Shown here: positions 6,618 through 16,459 of the stretch, piece after piece
Position numbering within the stretch: position 1 is the first letter of the stretch
Layout of the letters: each line of letters starts with the position of its first letter
Assembly (NCBI RefSeq): GCF_009863025.1
Contig: NZ_WWIR01000678.1
Location: 1 to 38,734 of the forward strand
Direction: 5' to 3'
Length of the DNA: 38,734 bases
From: Streptomyces sp. SID4985
Lineage (GTDB): Bacteria; Actinomycetota; Actinomycetes; Streptomycetales; Streptomycetaceae
Position numbers and translations under genes: made by a program
The notes under the pieces: model-generated
Databases searched by the model: none
Told to the model about the DNA's origin: nothing
The model's input: the letters and a program-made list of their open reading frames with translations, nothing else

Positions 6618-8438
6618 GTGATCCAGGCCGTCGGACTGACCAGCAACCCCCGCAAGTCGCAAGCGCCCGCTGTGGACGACGTCTCCTTCGAGGCGCGCGC
6701 CGGGCACCTCACCGTCCTGCTCGGAGCGGCGGGGGCGGGCAAGACGACCGCGCTCGGGCTGATGCTCGAACTCCAGCAAGGGCGTGGCGTCACCTACTTC
6801 AGGGGGCGACCTCTGCACCGGATTGCCCACCCCTCGCGAGAAGTGGGCGTCGTACTCGGCGACGTGCCCGGACACCCCGCCCGCACGGTCCGCGGTCACC
6901 TGCGGATGCTCTGCGCGGCGACCGGAGTTCCCGCCCGGCGTGCAGATGAAGTCCTCGAAGCGGTCGGGCTCGTCAGCCTGCGCGAGGAACGGCTCGGCAC
7001 CCTGTCGCGCGGCATGGACCGCCGCCTGGGTCTCGCCTGCGCCCTGCTGCCCGACCCGCACACGCTCGTTCTGGACGAGCCCACCGCCGACCTCTCGCCC
7101 GCCGAGGCCCGCTGGACGCACACCACGTTGCGCACCTACGCCGACCAGGGCGGCACGGTGCTCCTCACCACCGCCGATCCGAAGGAGGCCGCGCGGACGG
7201 CAGATCACGTCGTCACCCTGGACGGCGGCAGAGTCGTCGCGGATCAGGAGGGAAGGGAGTTCGCCCGCACCAGACTCCGCCCCCGGGTCGCCGTGCGCAG
7301 CCCTCAGGCGGCGCGCCTCGCGACCCTGCTCGCCAAGGAGGCGCGTGTCGAGCGCCGTTCCGTCGAGGTGGTGCCTGAGGGCGGCAACCGCATCTCCGTG
7401 TACGGCAGTACGACCGCCGACATCGGTGAGGCCGCCTACCGGCACGGCATCATGGTCCATCAACTCGCGGACGAGATCGGCGACATGGGTCCGGGTGGCG
7501 AACTCGCGGACACTGCTGGGACCGAGGGGCGACCGGGCGCCGAGATTCCGGCGGTCGAGGCTCCGGAGGTCGAGAGTGCCGCTTCCGGCGACACGTCCCC
7601 GGCGGCCGAAGTCGCCCTGGTCGGCAGTGCTTCGTCCCCCCTTCCGCCTCCCATCGCTGTCCGTTCGACCCCCAGTCCGCTCCGCCCGCTGCGGTACGAA
7701 CTGCGTCGTGCCGCCGGGATCCGTACCGGGTTTCTCACCAGCGGGATCGCGCTCCTGGTGTCCGCGCTCATTGCCGTACTGCTGGCCCGGATCGGACACA
7801 CCCCGCAGGAGCGGCTGTTCGCCGCGTGGCCGAGGGAGTTCCCGCTGCCACCCGTGGCGCTGGCGGCCGGGCTGCTCGGCGCGCTGTCCTTCGGGGACGA
7901 GTTCCGCTACCCCGCGCTGGCGGTGGATCGTGTCACCGTGCCCCGTCGACTGGGGCTGCTCGCCGCGAAACTCTTCGTCTCCGGAGTCACCGCCGCGATC
8001 CTCGCCCTCCTCACGCTCGGCTGCGACGCCGAAGCCCTCTATCTGCTCTACGGCCGGGAATTGACCCAGGTTCCGGAGGACTGGCTGTCGCTGGGCGTGA
8101 GTTGGTTCGCCCTCGTGATCGGGTGTGCGTGGGCCGGGGTGCTGGCGGCCGGGGTCTTCCGCTCGACCACGGCGGGGCTTGCGGCCGTGCTCGCGGTGCC
8201 GGTGGCCGTCGTACCGCTGGTGCGCCAGGTGTTCGAAGGGTCGTCCGTGCGAACCGCCGCCGGAATCACGGTCCGGATGCACGACGTCCTGCTGCTCCAG
8301 TGGCCTTTCGGCGGCGAGCGCTATGTGCTGGCGGTGATCCGGATCGTCGGCCAACCCGTAGGTGGCGCCATGGTGTTGTCGCTCGGTGCGCTGCTGTGCG
8401 CGTACCTGTTCGCGGTGCCGCGCGTCAGGGTCAGGTGA
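6618..8438 (+). CDS. ABC transporter with ATPase and membrane domains in one chain
   Basis: About 606 residues. Residues 1-210 form an ABC ATPase: Walker A GAAGAGKTTA near 37-46, Walker B TLVLDEPTADL near 153-163, and a switch region near 183. The signature loop is LSRGMDRRLG rather than LSGGQ, so activity may be altered. A linker of about 110 residues rich in Ala, Glu, Ser and Pro follows. The C-terminal 230 residues contain about six hydrophobic segments of an ABC-2-like membrane region (for example GIALLVSALIAVLLARIG, AAGLLGALSFGDE). The substrate is unknown. It lies immediately upstream of whiH in the same direction, but the 161-base gap has whiH regulatory sequence, so co-transcription is uncertain. 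Confidence 0.85.
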   Translation: MIQAVGLTSNPRKSQAPAVDDVSFEARAGHLTVLLGAAGAGKTTALGLMLELQQGRGVTYFRGRPLHRIAHPSREVGVVLGDVPGHPARTVRGHLRMLCAATGVPARRADEVLEAVGLVSLREERLGTLSRGMDRRLGLACALLPDPHTLVLDEPTADLSPAEARWTHTTLRTYADQGGTVLLTTADPKEAARTADHVVTLDGGRVVADQEGREFARTRLRPRVAVRSPQAARLATLLAKEARVERRSVEVVPEGGNRISVYGSTTADIGEAAYRHGIMVHQLADEIGDMGPGGELADTAGTEGRPGAEIPAVEAPEVESAASGDTSPAAEVALVGSASSPLPPPIAVRSTPSPLRPLRYELRRAAGIRTGFLTSGIALLVSALIAVLLARIGHTPQERLFAAWPREFPLPPVALAAGLLGALSFGDEFRYPALAVDRVTVPRRLGLLAAKLFVSGVTAAILALLTLGCDAEALYLLYGRELTQVPEDWLSLGVSWFALVIGCAWAGVLAAGVFRSTTAGLAAVLAVPVAVVPLVRQVFEGSSVRTAAGITVRMHDVLLLQWPFGGERYVLAVIRIVGQPVGGAMVLSLGALLCAYLFAVPRVRVR

Positions 8439-8499
8439 GGCCCGTCGTACGGTTCCCGCTCCACTGTGCGCACAACTCCCCGCAGAAAGCCCGTTTCTT

Positions 8500-8539
8500 T
8501 ACGATAAGGCGTCAATTGCGACGGGGTGAGCGATCACCC
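8500..8539 (+). promoter_or_regulatory. whiH upstream region: -10-like element and palindrome
   Basis: TACGATAA (8500-8507) matches 6 of 8 positions of the WhiG (FliA-type) -10 GCCGATAA, but I see no TAAA at the expected 15-16 nt spacing. GGGTGA-GCGA-TCACCC (8524-8539) is a perfect 6-bp inverted repeat about 60 nt before the GTG. It could be a WhiH operator; published work reports that whiH is negatively autoregulated and WhiG-dependent. Confidence 0.4.
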
Positions 8540-8599
8540 TTTCGTGTGCTTTTCACCAAAGCCCTCAAGGCAGTTGGAGGCAGCGCCGACAAAGGATGC

Positions 8600-9487
8600 G
8601 TGAGTACCCTTGCGCACACCATGATGACCGCCGCCCGCTCCGCCGACTCCGGTCTGGCCGGCCCGGGCGAACTCGACCGTTACCCCTACGCCGAGGCTCC
8701 GGTGGCCGATCGCCCCACCGTGCCCGCCTGGGAAGGGGCAGATTCCGAGCTGGGCCGTGTCGGCCGGCGCGCCGCGGGCAACCGCGGGCGCGGATTGCAC
8801 GGCCAGCTCGTCCAGCAGCTGGGTCAGATGATCGTCTCGGGCGACCTCGGGGCGGACCGCCCGCTGGTGCCCGAGGAGATCGGCCAGCGTTTCGAGGTCT
8901 CCCGTACCGTCGTCCGCGAATCCCTCCGGGTCCTGGAGGCCAAGGGCCTCGTCAGCGCCCGACCGAACGTCGGCACGCGGGTGCGCCCCGTGAGCGACTG
9001 GAACCTCCTCGATCCCGACATCATCGAATGGCGGGCCTTCGGCCCACAGCGCGACGACCAGCGCCGCGAGCTGAACGAGCTGCGCTGGACGATCGAGCCG
9101 CTCGCCGCCCGCCTCGCCGCCGGGCATGGCCGCGAGGAGGTGCAGCAGCGCCTCTCCGACCTGGTCGAGATCATGAGCCACGCCCTCTCCGGCGGGGACG
9201 CGCTGACCTTCTCGCGGGCCGACACCGAGTTCCACGCCCTGCTCATCCAGGTCGCGGGCAACCGGATGCTGGAGCACCTCTCCGGGATCGTCTCCTCCGC
9301 GCTCCACGTCTCCGGCGGCCCCGTCACCGGCTGCGACCGGCCCTCCGAGGCGTCGCTCTCCCAGCACGGCCGGATCGTGGACGCGCTCGGCGCGGGCGAC
9401 GCCGGGGCGGCCGAGGCGGCCATGCGCCAGCTGCTCACCGTCCACCCCGAGGTGGAGCGCGTGGTCCCGGCGCCGCGCGAGCACTGA
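8600..9487 (+). CDS. whiH: WhiH, GntR/FadR-family sporulation regulator
   Basis: 295 residues from GTG 8600 (AAAGGA just upstream), matching the length I recall for S. coelicolor WhiH. After a 50-residue N-terminal extension, residues about 58-130 form the GntR winged helix: GLHGQLVQQLGQMIVSGDL, PEEIGQRFEVSRTVVRESLRVLEAKGLV, PNVGTRV. Residues about 140-290 form an all-helical FCD/FadR effector domain (LNELRWTIEPLAARLAA, FHALLIQVAGNRML, H near QHGRIVDAL), which often binds metal and carboxylate ligands. In Streptomyces, WhiH acts in aerial hyphae early in sporulation septation downstream of sigma WhiG. Its ligand is unknown to me. It sits directly before hrdB, as in other streptomycetes. Confidence 0.95.
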   Translation: MSTLAHTMMTAARSADSGLAGPGELDRYPYAEAPVADRPTVPAWEGADSELGRVGRRAAGNRGRGLHGQLVQQLGQMIVSGDLGADRPLVPEEIGQRFEVSRTVVRESLRVLEAKGLVSARPNVGTRVRPVSDWNLLDPDIIEWRAFGPQRDDQRRELNELRWTIEPLAARLAAGHGREEVQQRLSDLVEIMSHALSGGDALTFSRADTEFHALLIQVAGNRMLEHLSGIVSSALHVSGGPVTGCDRPSEASLSQHGRIVDALGAGDAGAAEAAMRQLLTVHPEVERVVPAPREH

Positions 9488-9560
9488 CCGCACGACGAAC
9501 GAACGAACGCGGGCGGCGGCGAGCGAAGCGGTCGTCGGCGCGTGGTGCCCCGCGCCGGGC

Positions 9561-9691
9561 CGGTGCACCACGGATGTGGCCGGTGCGCCACGGATGCGGG
9601 TGGTCCTGTCGGAGGTGGTGATGGCGGTGCCGGGCTCGGGGCCCCGCCGTCGCGACCCCGGCCGGTGCTGTCGCGACCCCGGCCGCTGCTC
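9561..9691. repeat. Two short tandem repeats between whiH and hrdB
   Basis: A 20-bp unit occurs twice back to back (9561-9580, 9581-9600; CGGTGC-CCACGGATG core). A 21-bp unit occurs twice at 9650-9670 and 9671-9691 (TCGCGACCCCGGCCG core). CATGGCG recurs three times just after. No gene is convincing in this 587-base gap. Confidence 0.75.
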
Positions 9692-9883
9692 ATGGCGTCG
9701 GTCTCGTGGCGGTCCATGGCGCCGGACCGGACTCCATGGCGTCGCGCGGCGGACTGCCGAGGACGGCGGCTTCGGTCTCGACGGAAAGCGGGCTCATCTC
9801 GTTAGGATGAAAAGAACCCGTTCTGCTCGTGTCCGACAACTTTTGACCGCTTACGGGGTGTGACTCGGGCCACGCAGATTGGG

Positions 9884-9911
9884 CGTAACGCTCGTGGAAA
9901 CAGTGCGATGA
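9884..9911 (+). promoter_or_regulatory. ECF-type promoter candidate for hrdB
   Basis: CGTAAC (9884-9889), a 16-nt spacer and CGATGA (9906-9911) resemble an extracytoplasmic-function sigma promoter, upstream of hrdB with a leader of about 155 nt. In S. griseus the major hrdB promoter is reported to depend on the ECF factor ShbA. A TTGACC (9843-9848) without a good -10, and an AGAAC-CC-GTTCT palindrome (9813-9824), lie further upstream. Confidence 0.5.
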
Positions 9912-10074
9912 CCTAAGAGGTAAAGCCGCGGAGGGAATACGGACGCCGTACCAGGCGCTGTGAATCTTCCCGGCCCCGCCCGCGCCGTCGGCCCATCCCC
10001 AGGCCGGTGGTCGGCTCCTGTCCGTGTCGGACGGTGAGCCGGAAGCCGCTTTCCAACGTTCCGAGAGGTTGTTC

Positions 10075-11604
10075 GTGTCGGCCAGCACATCCCGTACGCT
10101 CCCGCCGGAGATCGCCGAGTCCGTCTCTGTCATGGCGCTCATCGAGCGGGGAAAGGCTGAGGGGCAGATTGCCGGCGACGATGTGCGTCGGGCCTTCGAA
10201 GCCGACCAGATTCCGGCCACTCAGTGGAAGAACGTTCTGCGCAGCCTCAATCAGATCCTTGAGGAAGAGGGTGTGACGCTGATGGTCAGTGCCGCAGAGC
10301 CCAAGCGCACCCGCAAGAGCGTCGCAGCGAAGAGCCCCGCCAAGCGCACCACTACCAAGACGGTCGCGGCGAAGACGGTGACCACCCGCAAGGCCACGGC
10401 TTCCACGACCGCCCCGGGCGCCTCCGCGTCGGATGACGACGAGGACGCCACCCCCGCCAAGAAGGCCGCGGCCAAGAAGACCACCGCCAAGAAGACGGCC
10501 GCGAAGAAGACCACCGCCAAGAAGACCGCGGCGAAGAAGACGGCTGCCAAGAAGGACGACGGCGAGCTTCTCGAGGACGAGGTCGTCGAGGAGACCAAGT
10601 CCGGCGACGAGCCCGAGGGCACCGAGGCCGCCGGTTTCGTGCTGTCGGACGAGGACGAGGACGACGCGCCCGCGCAGCAGGTCGCCGCGGCCGGCGCCAC
10701 CGCCGACCCGGTCAAGGACTACCTGAAGCAGATCGGCAAGGTCCCCCTGCTCAACGCCGAGCAGGAGGTCGAGCTCGCCAAGCGCATCGAGGCGGGTCTG
10801 TTCGCCGAGGACAAGCTGGCGAACTCCGACAAGCTCGCCCCGAAGCTCAAGCGCGAGCTGGAGATCATCGCCGAGGACGGCCGCCGCGCCAAGAACCACC
10901 TCCTGGAGGCCAACCTCCGTCTGGTGGTCTCCCTGGCCAAGCGCTACACCGGCCGCGGCATGCTCTTCCTGGACCTCATCCAGGAGGGCAACCTCGGTCT
11001 GATCCGCGCGGTCGAGAAGTTCGACTACACCAAGGGCTACAAGTTCTCCACGTACGCCACCTGGTGGATCCGTCAGGCGATCACCCGCGCGATGGCCGAC
11101 CAGGCCCGCACCATCCGTATCCCGGTGCACATGGTCGAGGTCATCAACAAGCTCGCCCGTGTGCAGCGCCAGATGCTCCAGGACCTGGGCCGCGAGCCCA
11201 CCCCGGAGGAGCTGGCCAAGGAACTCGACATGACCCCCGAGAAGGTCATCGAGGTCCAGAAGTACGGCCGCGAGCCCATCTCCCTGCACACCCCGCTGGG
11301 CGAGGACGGCGACAGCGAGTTCGGTGACCTCATCGAGGACTCCGAGGCTGTCGTCCCCGCCGACGCCGTCAGCTTCACGCTCCTCCAGGAGCAGCTGCAC
11401 TCGGTGCTCGACACCCTCTCCGAGCGCGAGGCCGGCGTCGTCTCGATGCGCTTCGGTCTCACCGACGGTCAGCCGAAGACCCTCGACGAGATCGGCAAGG
11501 TCTACGGCGTGACGCGCGAGCGCATCCGTCAGATCGAGTCGAAGACCATGTCGAAGCTGCGCCACCCGTCGCGCTCCCAGGTGCTGCGCGACTACCTGGA
11601 CTAG
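10075..11604 (+). CDS. hrdB: Principal (group 1) RNA polymerase sigma factor HrdB
   Basis: 509 residues from GTG 10075, preceded by GAGAGG at a suitable distance. The N-terminus [15 protein letters not shown] matches the known HrdB start. Region 1.1 spans about 1-75. A Lys/Ala/Thr-rich spacer (about 80-165, repeated [10 protein letters not shown] units) and an acidic stretch (165-205) follow. Region 1.2 begins near 210 ([17 protein letters not shown]), region 2 near 280-345 ([20 protein letters not shown], then [16 protein letters not shown]), region 3 near 360-435, and region 4 ends in the helix-turn-helix [20 protein letters not shown] (about 470-489). It directs RNA polymerase core enzyme to -35/-10 housekeeping promoters. 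It is monocistronic by appearance: own promoter, hairpin terminator right after the stop. Confidence 0.98.
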   Translation: MSASTSRTLPPEIAESVSVMALIERGKAEGQIAGDDVRRAFEADQIPATQWKNVLRSLNQILEEEGVTLMVSAAEPKRTRKSVAAKSPAKRTTTKTVAAKTVTTRKATASTTAPGASASDDDEDATPAKKAAAKKTTAKKTAAKKTTAKKTAAKKTAAKKDDGELLEDEVVEETKSGDEPEGTEAAGFVLSDEDEDDAPAQQVAAAGATADPVKDYLKQIGKVPLLNAEQEVELAKRIEAGLFAEDKLANSDKLAPKLKRELEIIAEDGRRAKNHLLEANLRLVVSLAKRYTGRGMLFLDLIQEGNLGLIRAVEKFDYTKGYKFSTYATWWIRQAITRAMADQARTIRIPVHMVEVINKLARVQRQMLQDLGREPTPEELAKELDMTPEKVIEVQKYGREPISLHTPLGEDGDSEFGDLIEDSEAVVPADAVSFTLLQEQLHSVLDTLSEREAGVVSMRFGLTDGQPKTLDEIGKVYGVTRERIRQIESKTMSKLRHPSRSQVLRDYLD

Positions 11605-11622
11605 TCCCGGTCGTACGACGGC

Positions 11623-11656
11623 GAAGGCCCGGTTCCCCTGGGGGAGCCGGGCCTTC
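11623..11656 (+). terminator. hrdB terminator hairpin
   Basis: A 16-bp stem (11623-11638 with 11641-11656, GAAGGCCCGG... against ...CCGGGCCTTC) has one G-T pair and a very short loop. It begins 19 nt past the hrdB stop. No T-run follows. Confidence 0.85.
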
Positions 11657-11674
11657 GTGCTGCGGGCGGGCAGG

Positions 11675-11687
11675 GAGTGGATCACTC
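11675..11687. promoter_or_regulatory. Small inverted repeat before the protease gene
   Basis: GAGTG-GAT-CACTC (11675-11687) lies 39-51 nt upstream of the protease ATG. It could be an operator. Nothing further supports it. Confidence 0.25.
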
Positions 11688-11725
11688 TGGGTGTCCCGAT
11701 GCCACCCTGAGTGAGGAGTGCCTCG

Positions 11726-12595
11726 ATGCGTCGTTCCATTGCCCGCACGCTGATCCCGCCGCTGGTCCTGGCGGGCGTCCTGACCGCGATATCCCCGGCC
11801 GGCGCGGCTCCCTCGGCCGTCGGCGGTGTGGTGGTCGGGGGCTTCCCGATCGATGTCTCGACGGCGCCGTGGACGGTGGCGCTGTCCAGCCGTGACCGGT
11901 TCGGGGGCACGCGGGCGGGCCAGTTCTGCGGCGGGGTGGCCGTCGCGCCGACCATGGTGCTCACTGCGGCGCACTGTGTGTCCGAGGACGCCCTGGGCGG
12001 ACCGCCCGAGAGCGTCCGCGATCTCAAGGTCATCGCGAACCGCACCGACCTGCTGTCGGAGGACGGCGAGGAGATCGCCGTGAGCAAGGCCGAGGTCAAC
12101 CCGGACTACGACGCCGCGGCCAATTCCGGCGACTTCGCCGTCCTCACGCTCGCCCAGCCGCTGCCGGAGGGCGTCGTCGTGCGCATGGCGGAAGCGGGTG
12201 ACCCGGCCTACGCGGCCGGTACGGAGGCACTGGTGTCGGGATGGGGCGATACCAGTGGGCAGGGCGCCTACGCGAAGCATCTGTACGCGGCGCGACTGCA
12301 CGTCCTCGCGGACGACGTCTGCGCCCACGCCTACCCGGGCGGCGCGGCGGGTGCCTATCGCGCCGACACGATGCTGTGCGCGGGGGAGACCGCCGGTGGT
12401 CCCGACGCCTGCCAGGGGGACAGCGGCGGACCGCTGGTCGCCGGTGGACGGCTGATCGGACTGGTGTCCTTCGGGAACGGCTGCGGGCGCCCCGGAAGCC
12501 CTGGCGTCTATACCCGGGTGTCCGAGGTCGCGAAGGTGCTGGGAACGGCTCAGGGCGCCGTCAGTCGCCGTACAGGCGCCATCGGCGGCAGCTGA
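11726..12595 (+). CDS. Secreted trypsin-like serine protease (S1A)
   Basis: 289 residues from ATG 11726, with AGGAG 8 nt upstream; an in-frame GTG at 11711 would add five residues. A Sec signal peptide covers about 1-29 (RRS, hydrophobic [14 protein letters not shown], cleavage near AGA-APS), followed by a short propeptide and a V-V-G-G-F mature-like N-terminus. The catalytic triad is complete: His83 (LTAAHC), Asp136 (SGDFAVLTL), Ser233 (GDSGGP). Asp six residues before the Ser (DACQGDS) sets trypsin-like specificity for Arg/Lys. [14 protein letters not shown] is the usual S1A end. The protein is probably exported and cleaves extracellular proteins. It has its own promoter region and a strong terminator shared with the convergent DUF7455 gene. 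Confidence 0.94.
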   Translation: MRRSIARTLIPPLVLAGVLTAISPAGAAPSAVGGVVVGGFPIDVSTAPWTVALSSRDRFGGTRAGQFCGGVAVAPTMVLTAAHCVSEDALGGPPESVRDLKVIANRTDLLSEDGEEIAVSKAEVNPDYDAAANSGDFAVLTLAQPLPEGVVVRMAEAGDPAYAAGTEALVSGWGDTSGQGAYAKHLYAARLHVLADDVCAHAYPGGAAGAYRADTMLCAGETAGGPDACQGDSGGPLVAGGRLIGLVSFGNGCGRPGSPGVYTRVSEVAKVLGTAQGAVSRRTGAIGGS

Positions 12596-12630
12596 GGGGG
12601 GCCGCTGAGAGTCTCGTCCGACCACGAGCG

Positions 12631-12667
12631 ACGGGCGGCCGCTTCCGAGAGGGGAGCGGCCGCCCGT
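12631..12667. terminator. Bidirectional terminator hairpin
   Basis: A perfect 13-bp stem (12631-12643 with 12655-12667, ACGGGCGGCCGCT and its complement) with an 11-nt loop. It lies between the convergent protease and DUF7455 genes. Confidence 0.85.
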
Positions 12668-12712
12668 TCACCGGCCTGGTGCCGGGGCTGGCTCGTCGGG
12701 TGGGTGCGAGGT

Positions 12713-12943
12713 TCAGCGCTCTTCTTCGGAGGCGGTGCCCGGAAGGGACGTCAGCCGCTCCGTCTCGTCCTGTATCTCAGCGGCGATCTTCTTGAGTTCC
12801 GGCTCGAACTTGCGACCGTGGTGGGCGCAGAAGAGCAGTTCGCCGCCGCTGAGCAGGACGACGCGCAGGTATGCCTGGGCGCCGCAGCGGTCGCAGCGAT
12901 CGGCGGCCGTCAGGGGGCTCGCGGGGGTCAGAACAGTAGTCAC
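12713..12943 (-). CDS. Small Cys-rich DUF7455-type protein
   Basis: 76 residues from GTG 12943, with GAAGAGG upstream. The core is DRCDRCGAQAYLRV, a strand-rich GGELLFCAHHGRKFEP, and a C-terminal helix. The CxxC and C-x-H-H residues look like a zinc ribbon. The family is widespread in actinobacteria (DUF7455), with no known function that I can cite. It is transcribed toward the protease gene and divergent from parE across a 439-base gap. Confidence 0.88.
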   Translation of the reverse strand: MTTVLTPASPLTAADRCDRCGAQAYLRVVLLSGGELLFCAHHGRKFEPELKKIAAEIQDETERLTSLPGTASEEER

Positions 12944-13021
12944 GTCGCCTCTTCTCTAGCTCGACGAGCTGTCGTACCAGGGTCAACATCCAACCAGGCC
13001 GAAATCGTTCCCGCTCGGGGG

Positions 13022-13043
13022 TTTCCGTCGGAAAAATCTTTCC
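13022..13043. promoter_or_regulatory. Alternating TTTCC/GGAAA/TTTCC half-sites
   Basis: Three 5-nt half-sites (13022-13026, 13030-13034, 13039-13043) form two mutually exclusive inverted repeats in an AT-richer patch. It lies in the parE/DUF7455 divergent gap and may be an operator. Confidence 0.3.
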
Positions 13044-13229
13044 GGGTGGCTGTCTGCTGCCGGTTGGCGGCGAATGTGCCGTAGTGCGTTTCTTGTGTGC
13101 TTACGGGTTCGCGCTCATTGGGTCTCGGTCCTCCCGGCTGGGTTGCCGGTTGTTCATGAGGACGTGCCCGGAGCCTAAATGGTTCATGCCTCGAAGGGAA
13201 CGTGATGTGGACTTCACTCCATCGAGGGA

Positions 13230-13259
13230 TCGAACGCTCGTGCGAGTGTGGACTAGGGT
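13230..13259 (+). promoter_or_regulatory. Likely parE promoter
   Basis: TCGAAC (13230-13235), an 18-nt spacer and TAGGGT (13254-13259) give a passable HrdB-type promoter with a leader of about 117 nt before the parE GTG. Confidence 0.4.
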
Positions 13260-13382
13260 GAGTTCCCCGACGAGGGTGGCGTTACACCGGCTCTACCAGG
13301 CATCGGTACCCTCTGAGCGGCGACCGAAGCCGGCCCCTTACCCATGAGGGGCTCATCTGAAATTCAGCGAGGAGCGAACCGC

Positions 13383-15506
<2,124 letters not shown>

Positions 15507-15550
15507 TCGCTGCGCTCGGCTTCGGCCCGGGGCTTCGGTCGGTCGGGGTG

Positions 15551-15618
15551 AAGGTGCCGGGCGGCCCGAAGTGCTGGGTGGCCTGAGGCGCTGGGTGGCC
15601 TGAAAGGCGCCGGGCGGC
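15551..15618 (+). repeat. Four degenerate 17-bp repeats after parE
   Basis: Copies begin near 15551, 15569, 15586 and 15603, each about 17 bp with core GC(C/T)GGG(C/T)GGCC. The 15507-15874 gap (368 bases) contains these, then the palindrome at 15635, then C-rich repeats (CCCCAGGGG, CCACCCGTG). No gene is seen. Confidence 0.7.
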
Positions 15619-15634
15619 TGTGGCAGAGCTTGGT

Positions 15635-15676
15635 AAGGGGGCGGGGAGGGCCTACGTAGGCCCTCCCCGCCCCCTT
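15635..15676. terminator. Perfect 42-bp palindrome, likely parE terminator
   Basis: Bases 15635-15655 are the exact reverse complement of 15656-15676, centred on CCTACGTAGG with no loop. It is 129 nt past the parE stop. A stem of that length needs a minimal tetraloop to fold; it may act as a terminator or a bidirectional barrier. Confidence 0.75.
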
Positions 15677-15874
15677 CGTATGTCCGTATGACTTCCCGGG
15701 GTTCTCCCCAGGGGTTTCCCCAGGGCGTCTCCACCCGTGGGTGGAGGGCAGGGCCGCCCGGGTTTCCACCCGTGATCCACCCCTGCTCCGATCTCCCGGC
15801 TCCCGGATCTCCGTACCTTCGAAGGCATCGGCAGCGCTCGCTGTCGAATCCCCCTCTCGCTCACGGAGGCAGTC

Positions 15875-16459
15875 ATGTCCGGGCTGGTCAACGCGTTGGT
15901 GATCGTGGTCATCGCCGCCATTGTGATCGCGCGGCAGTTCCGGGCCCGCGCGGTCGACACCGACCGGCGCTGGTGGCTGCTGCCCGCCGTCCTCGCCTTC
16001 ATGGCGCTGCGCGACCCGGGCATACTCGACGACCACCACCACGTGGGCTCGGCCGCCCTGCTCGCCGTCGAGATCCTCGTCGGCCTGGGCATCGGGGCCG
16101 GCTGGGGGTGGACCTCCCGGCTGTGGACCGCGGAGGATGGCGTCGTCTGGACCAGGAGCACCAGGGCGAGCGGGCTGGTGTGGATCGTGGGCATAGCCCT
16201 CCGCGTCGGTCTCTTCGCGCTCGGCCGCGGCTTCGGGATCCACCAGGACAGTTCCGCGCTCATGCTCGGCCTCGCCGCGACCCTGCTGGTCCGCACCGGG
16301 GTCCTGACCTGGCGGGCCCGGTCGCTGGGTTCCGCGACCGTCCTGCCGGGCGCCATGACCAGCTCGCCGGGCTCCGCCACCGACAGCCTGGGCACCACCA
16401 CCGACCCCTCTCCCGCGTACGGTGACGGCACGCGGCCGGCCTGGAAGGAGCGCGTGTGA
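15875..16459 (+). CDS. DUF1453/CcdC-like membrane protein
   Basis: 194 residues from ATG 15875 with GGAGG upstream. Four or so hydrophobic segments: LVNALVIVVIAAIVIA (5-20), LLPAVLAFMAL (34-44), ALLAVEILVGLGIGAGWGW (60-79), GLVWIVGIALRVGLFAL (98-114), then LGLAATLLV (about 130). An extended, Ser/Thr/Pro-rich hydrophilic tail ends with WKERV. A histidine run (DDHHH) follows the second segment. Its stop overlaps the kinase start by 4 nt (GTGA), so translation is coupled, and it is likely part of the sensing unit. Confidence 0.85.
   Translation: MSGLVNALVIVVIAAIVIARQFRARAVDTDRRWWLLPAVLAFMALRDPGILDDHHHVGSAALLAVEILVGLGIGAGWGWTSRLWTAEDGVVWTRSTRASGLVWIVGIALRVGLFALGRGFGIHQDSSALMLGLAATLLVRTGVLTWRARSLGSATVLPGAMTSSPGSATDSLGTTTDPSPAYGDGTRPAWKERV

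Noticed and set aside
8485..8507. Full WhiG promoter upstream of whiH
   Set aside because: Only the -10-like element is present; the nearest -35-like GAAA is 11 nt upstream, too short for the TAAA-N15 pattern.
9813..9824. SOS (LexA) box AGAACCCGTTCT
   Set aside because: The spacer between GAAC and GTTC is 2 nt; LexA boxes in actinobacteria need 4.
10459..10563. Repeats in hrdB looking like a CRISPR or minisatellite
   Set aside because: They code for an in-frame Lys/Ala-rich protein segment with no spacers.
9913..12099. Very long open frame antisense to hrdB and the protease gene, and similar antisense frames opposite most genes
   Set aside because: High GC removes stop codons from opposite frames. 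The antisense translations are Leu/Gly/Val- or Arg/Pro-rich shadows without motifs, ribosome-binding sites or GC3 bias.
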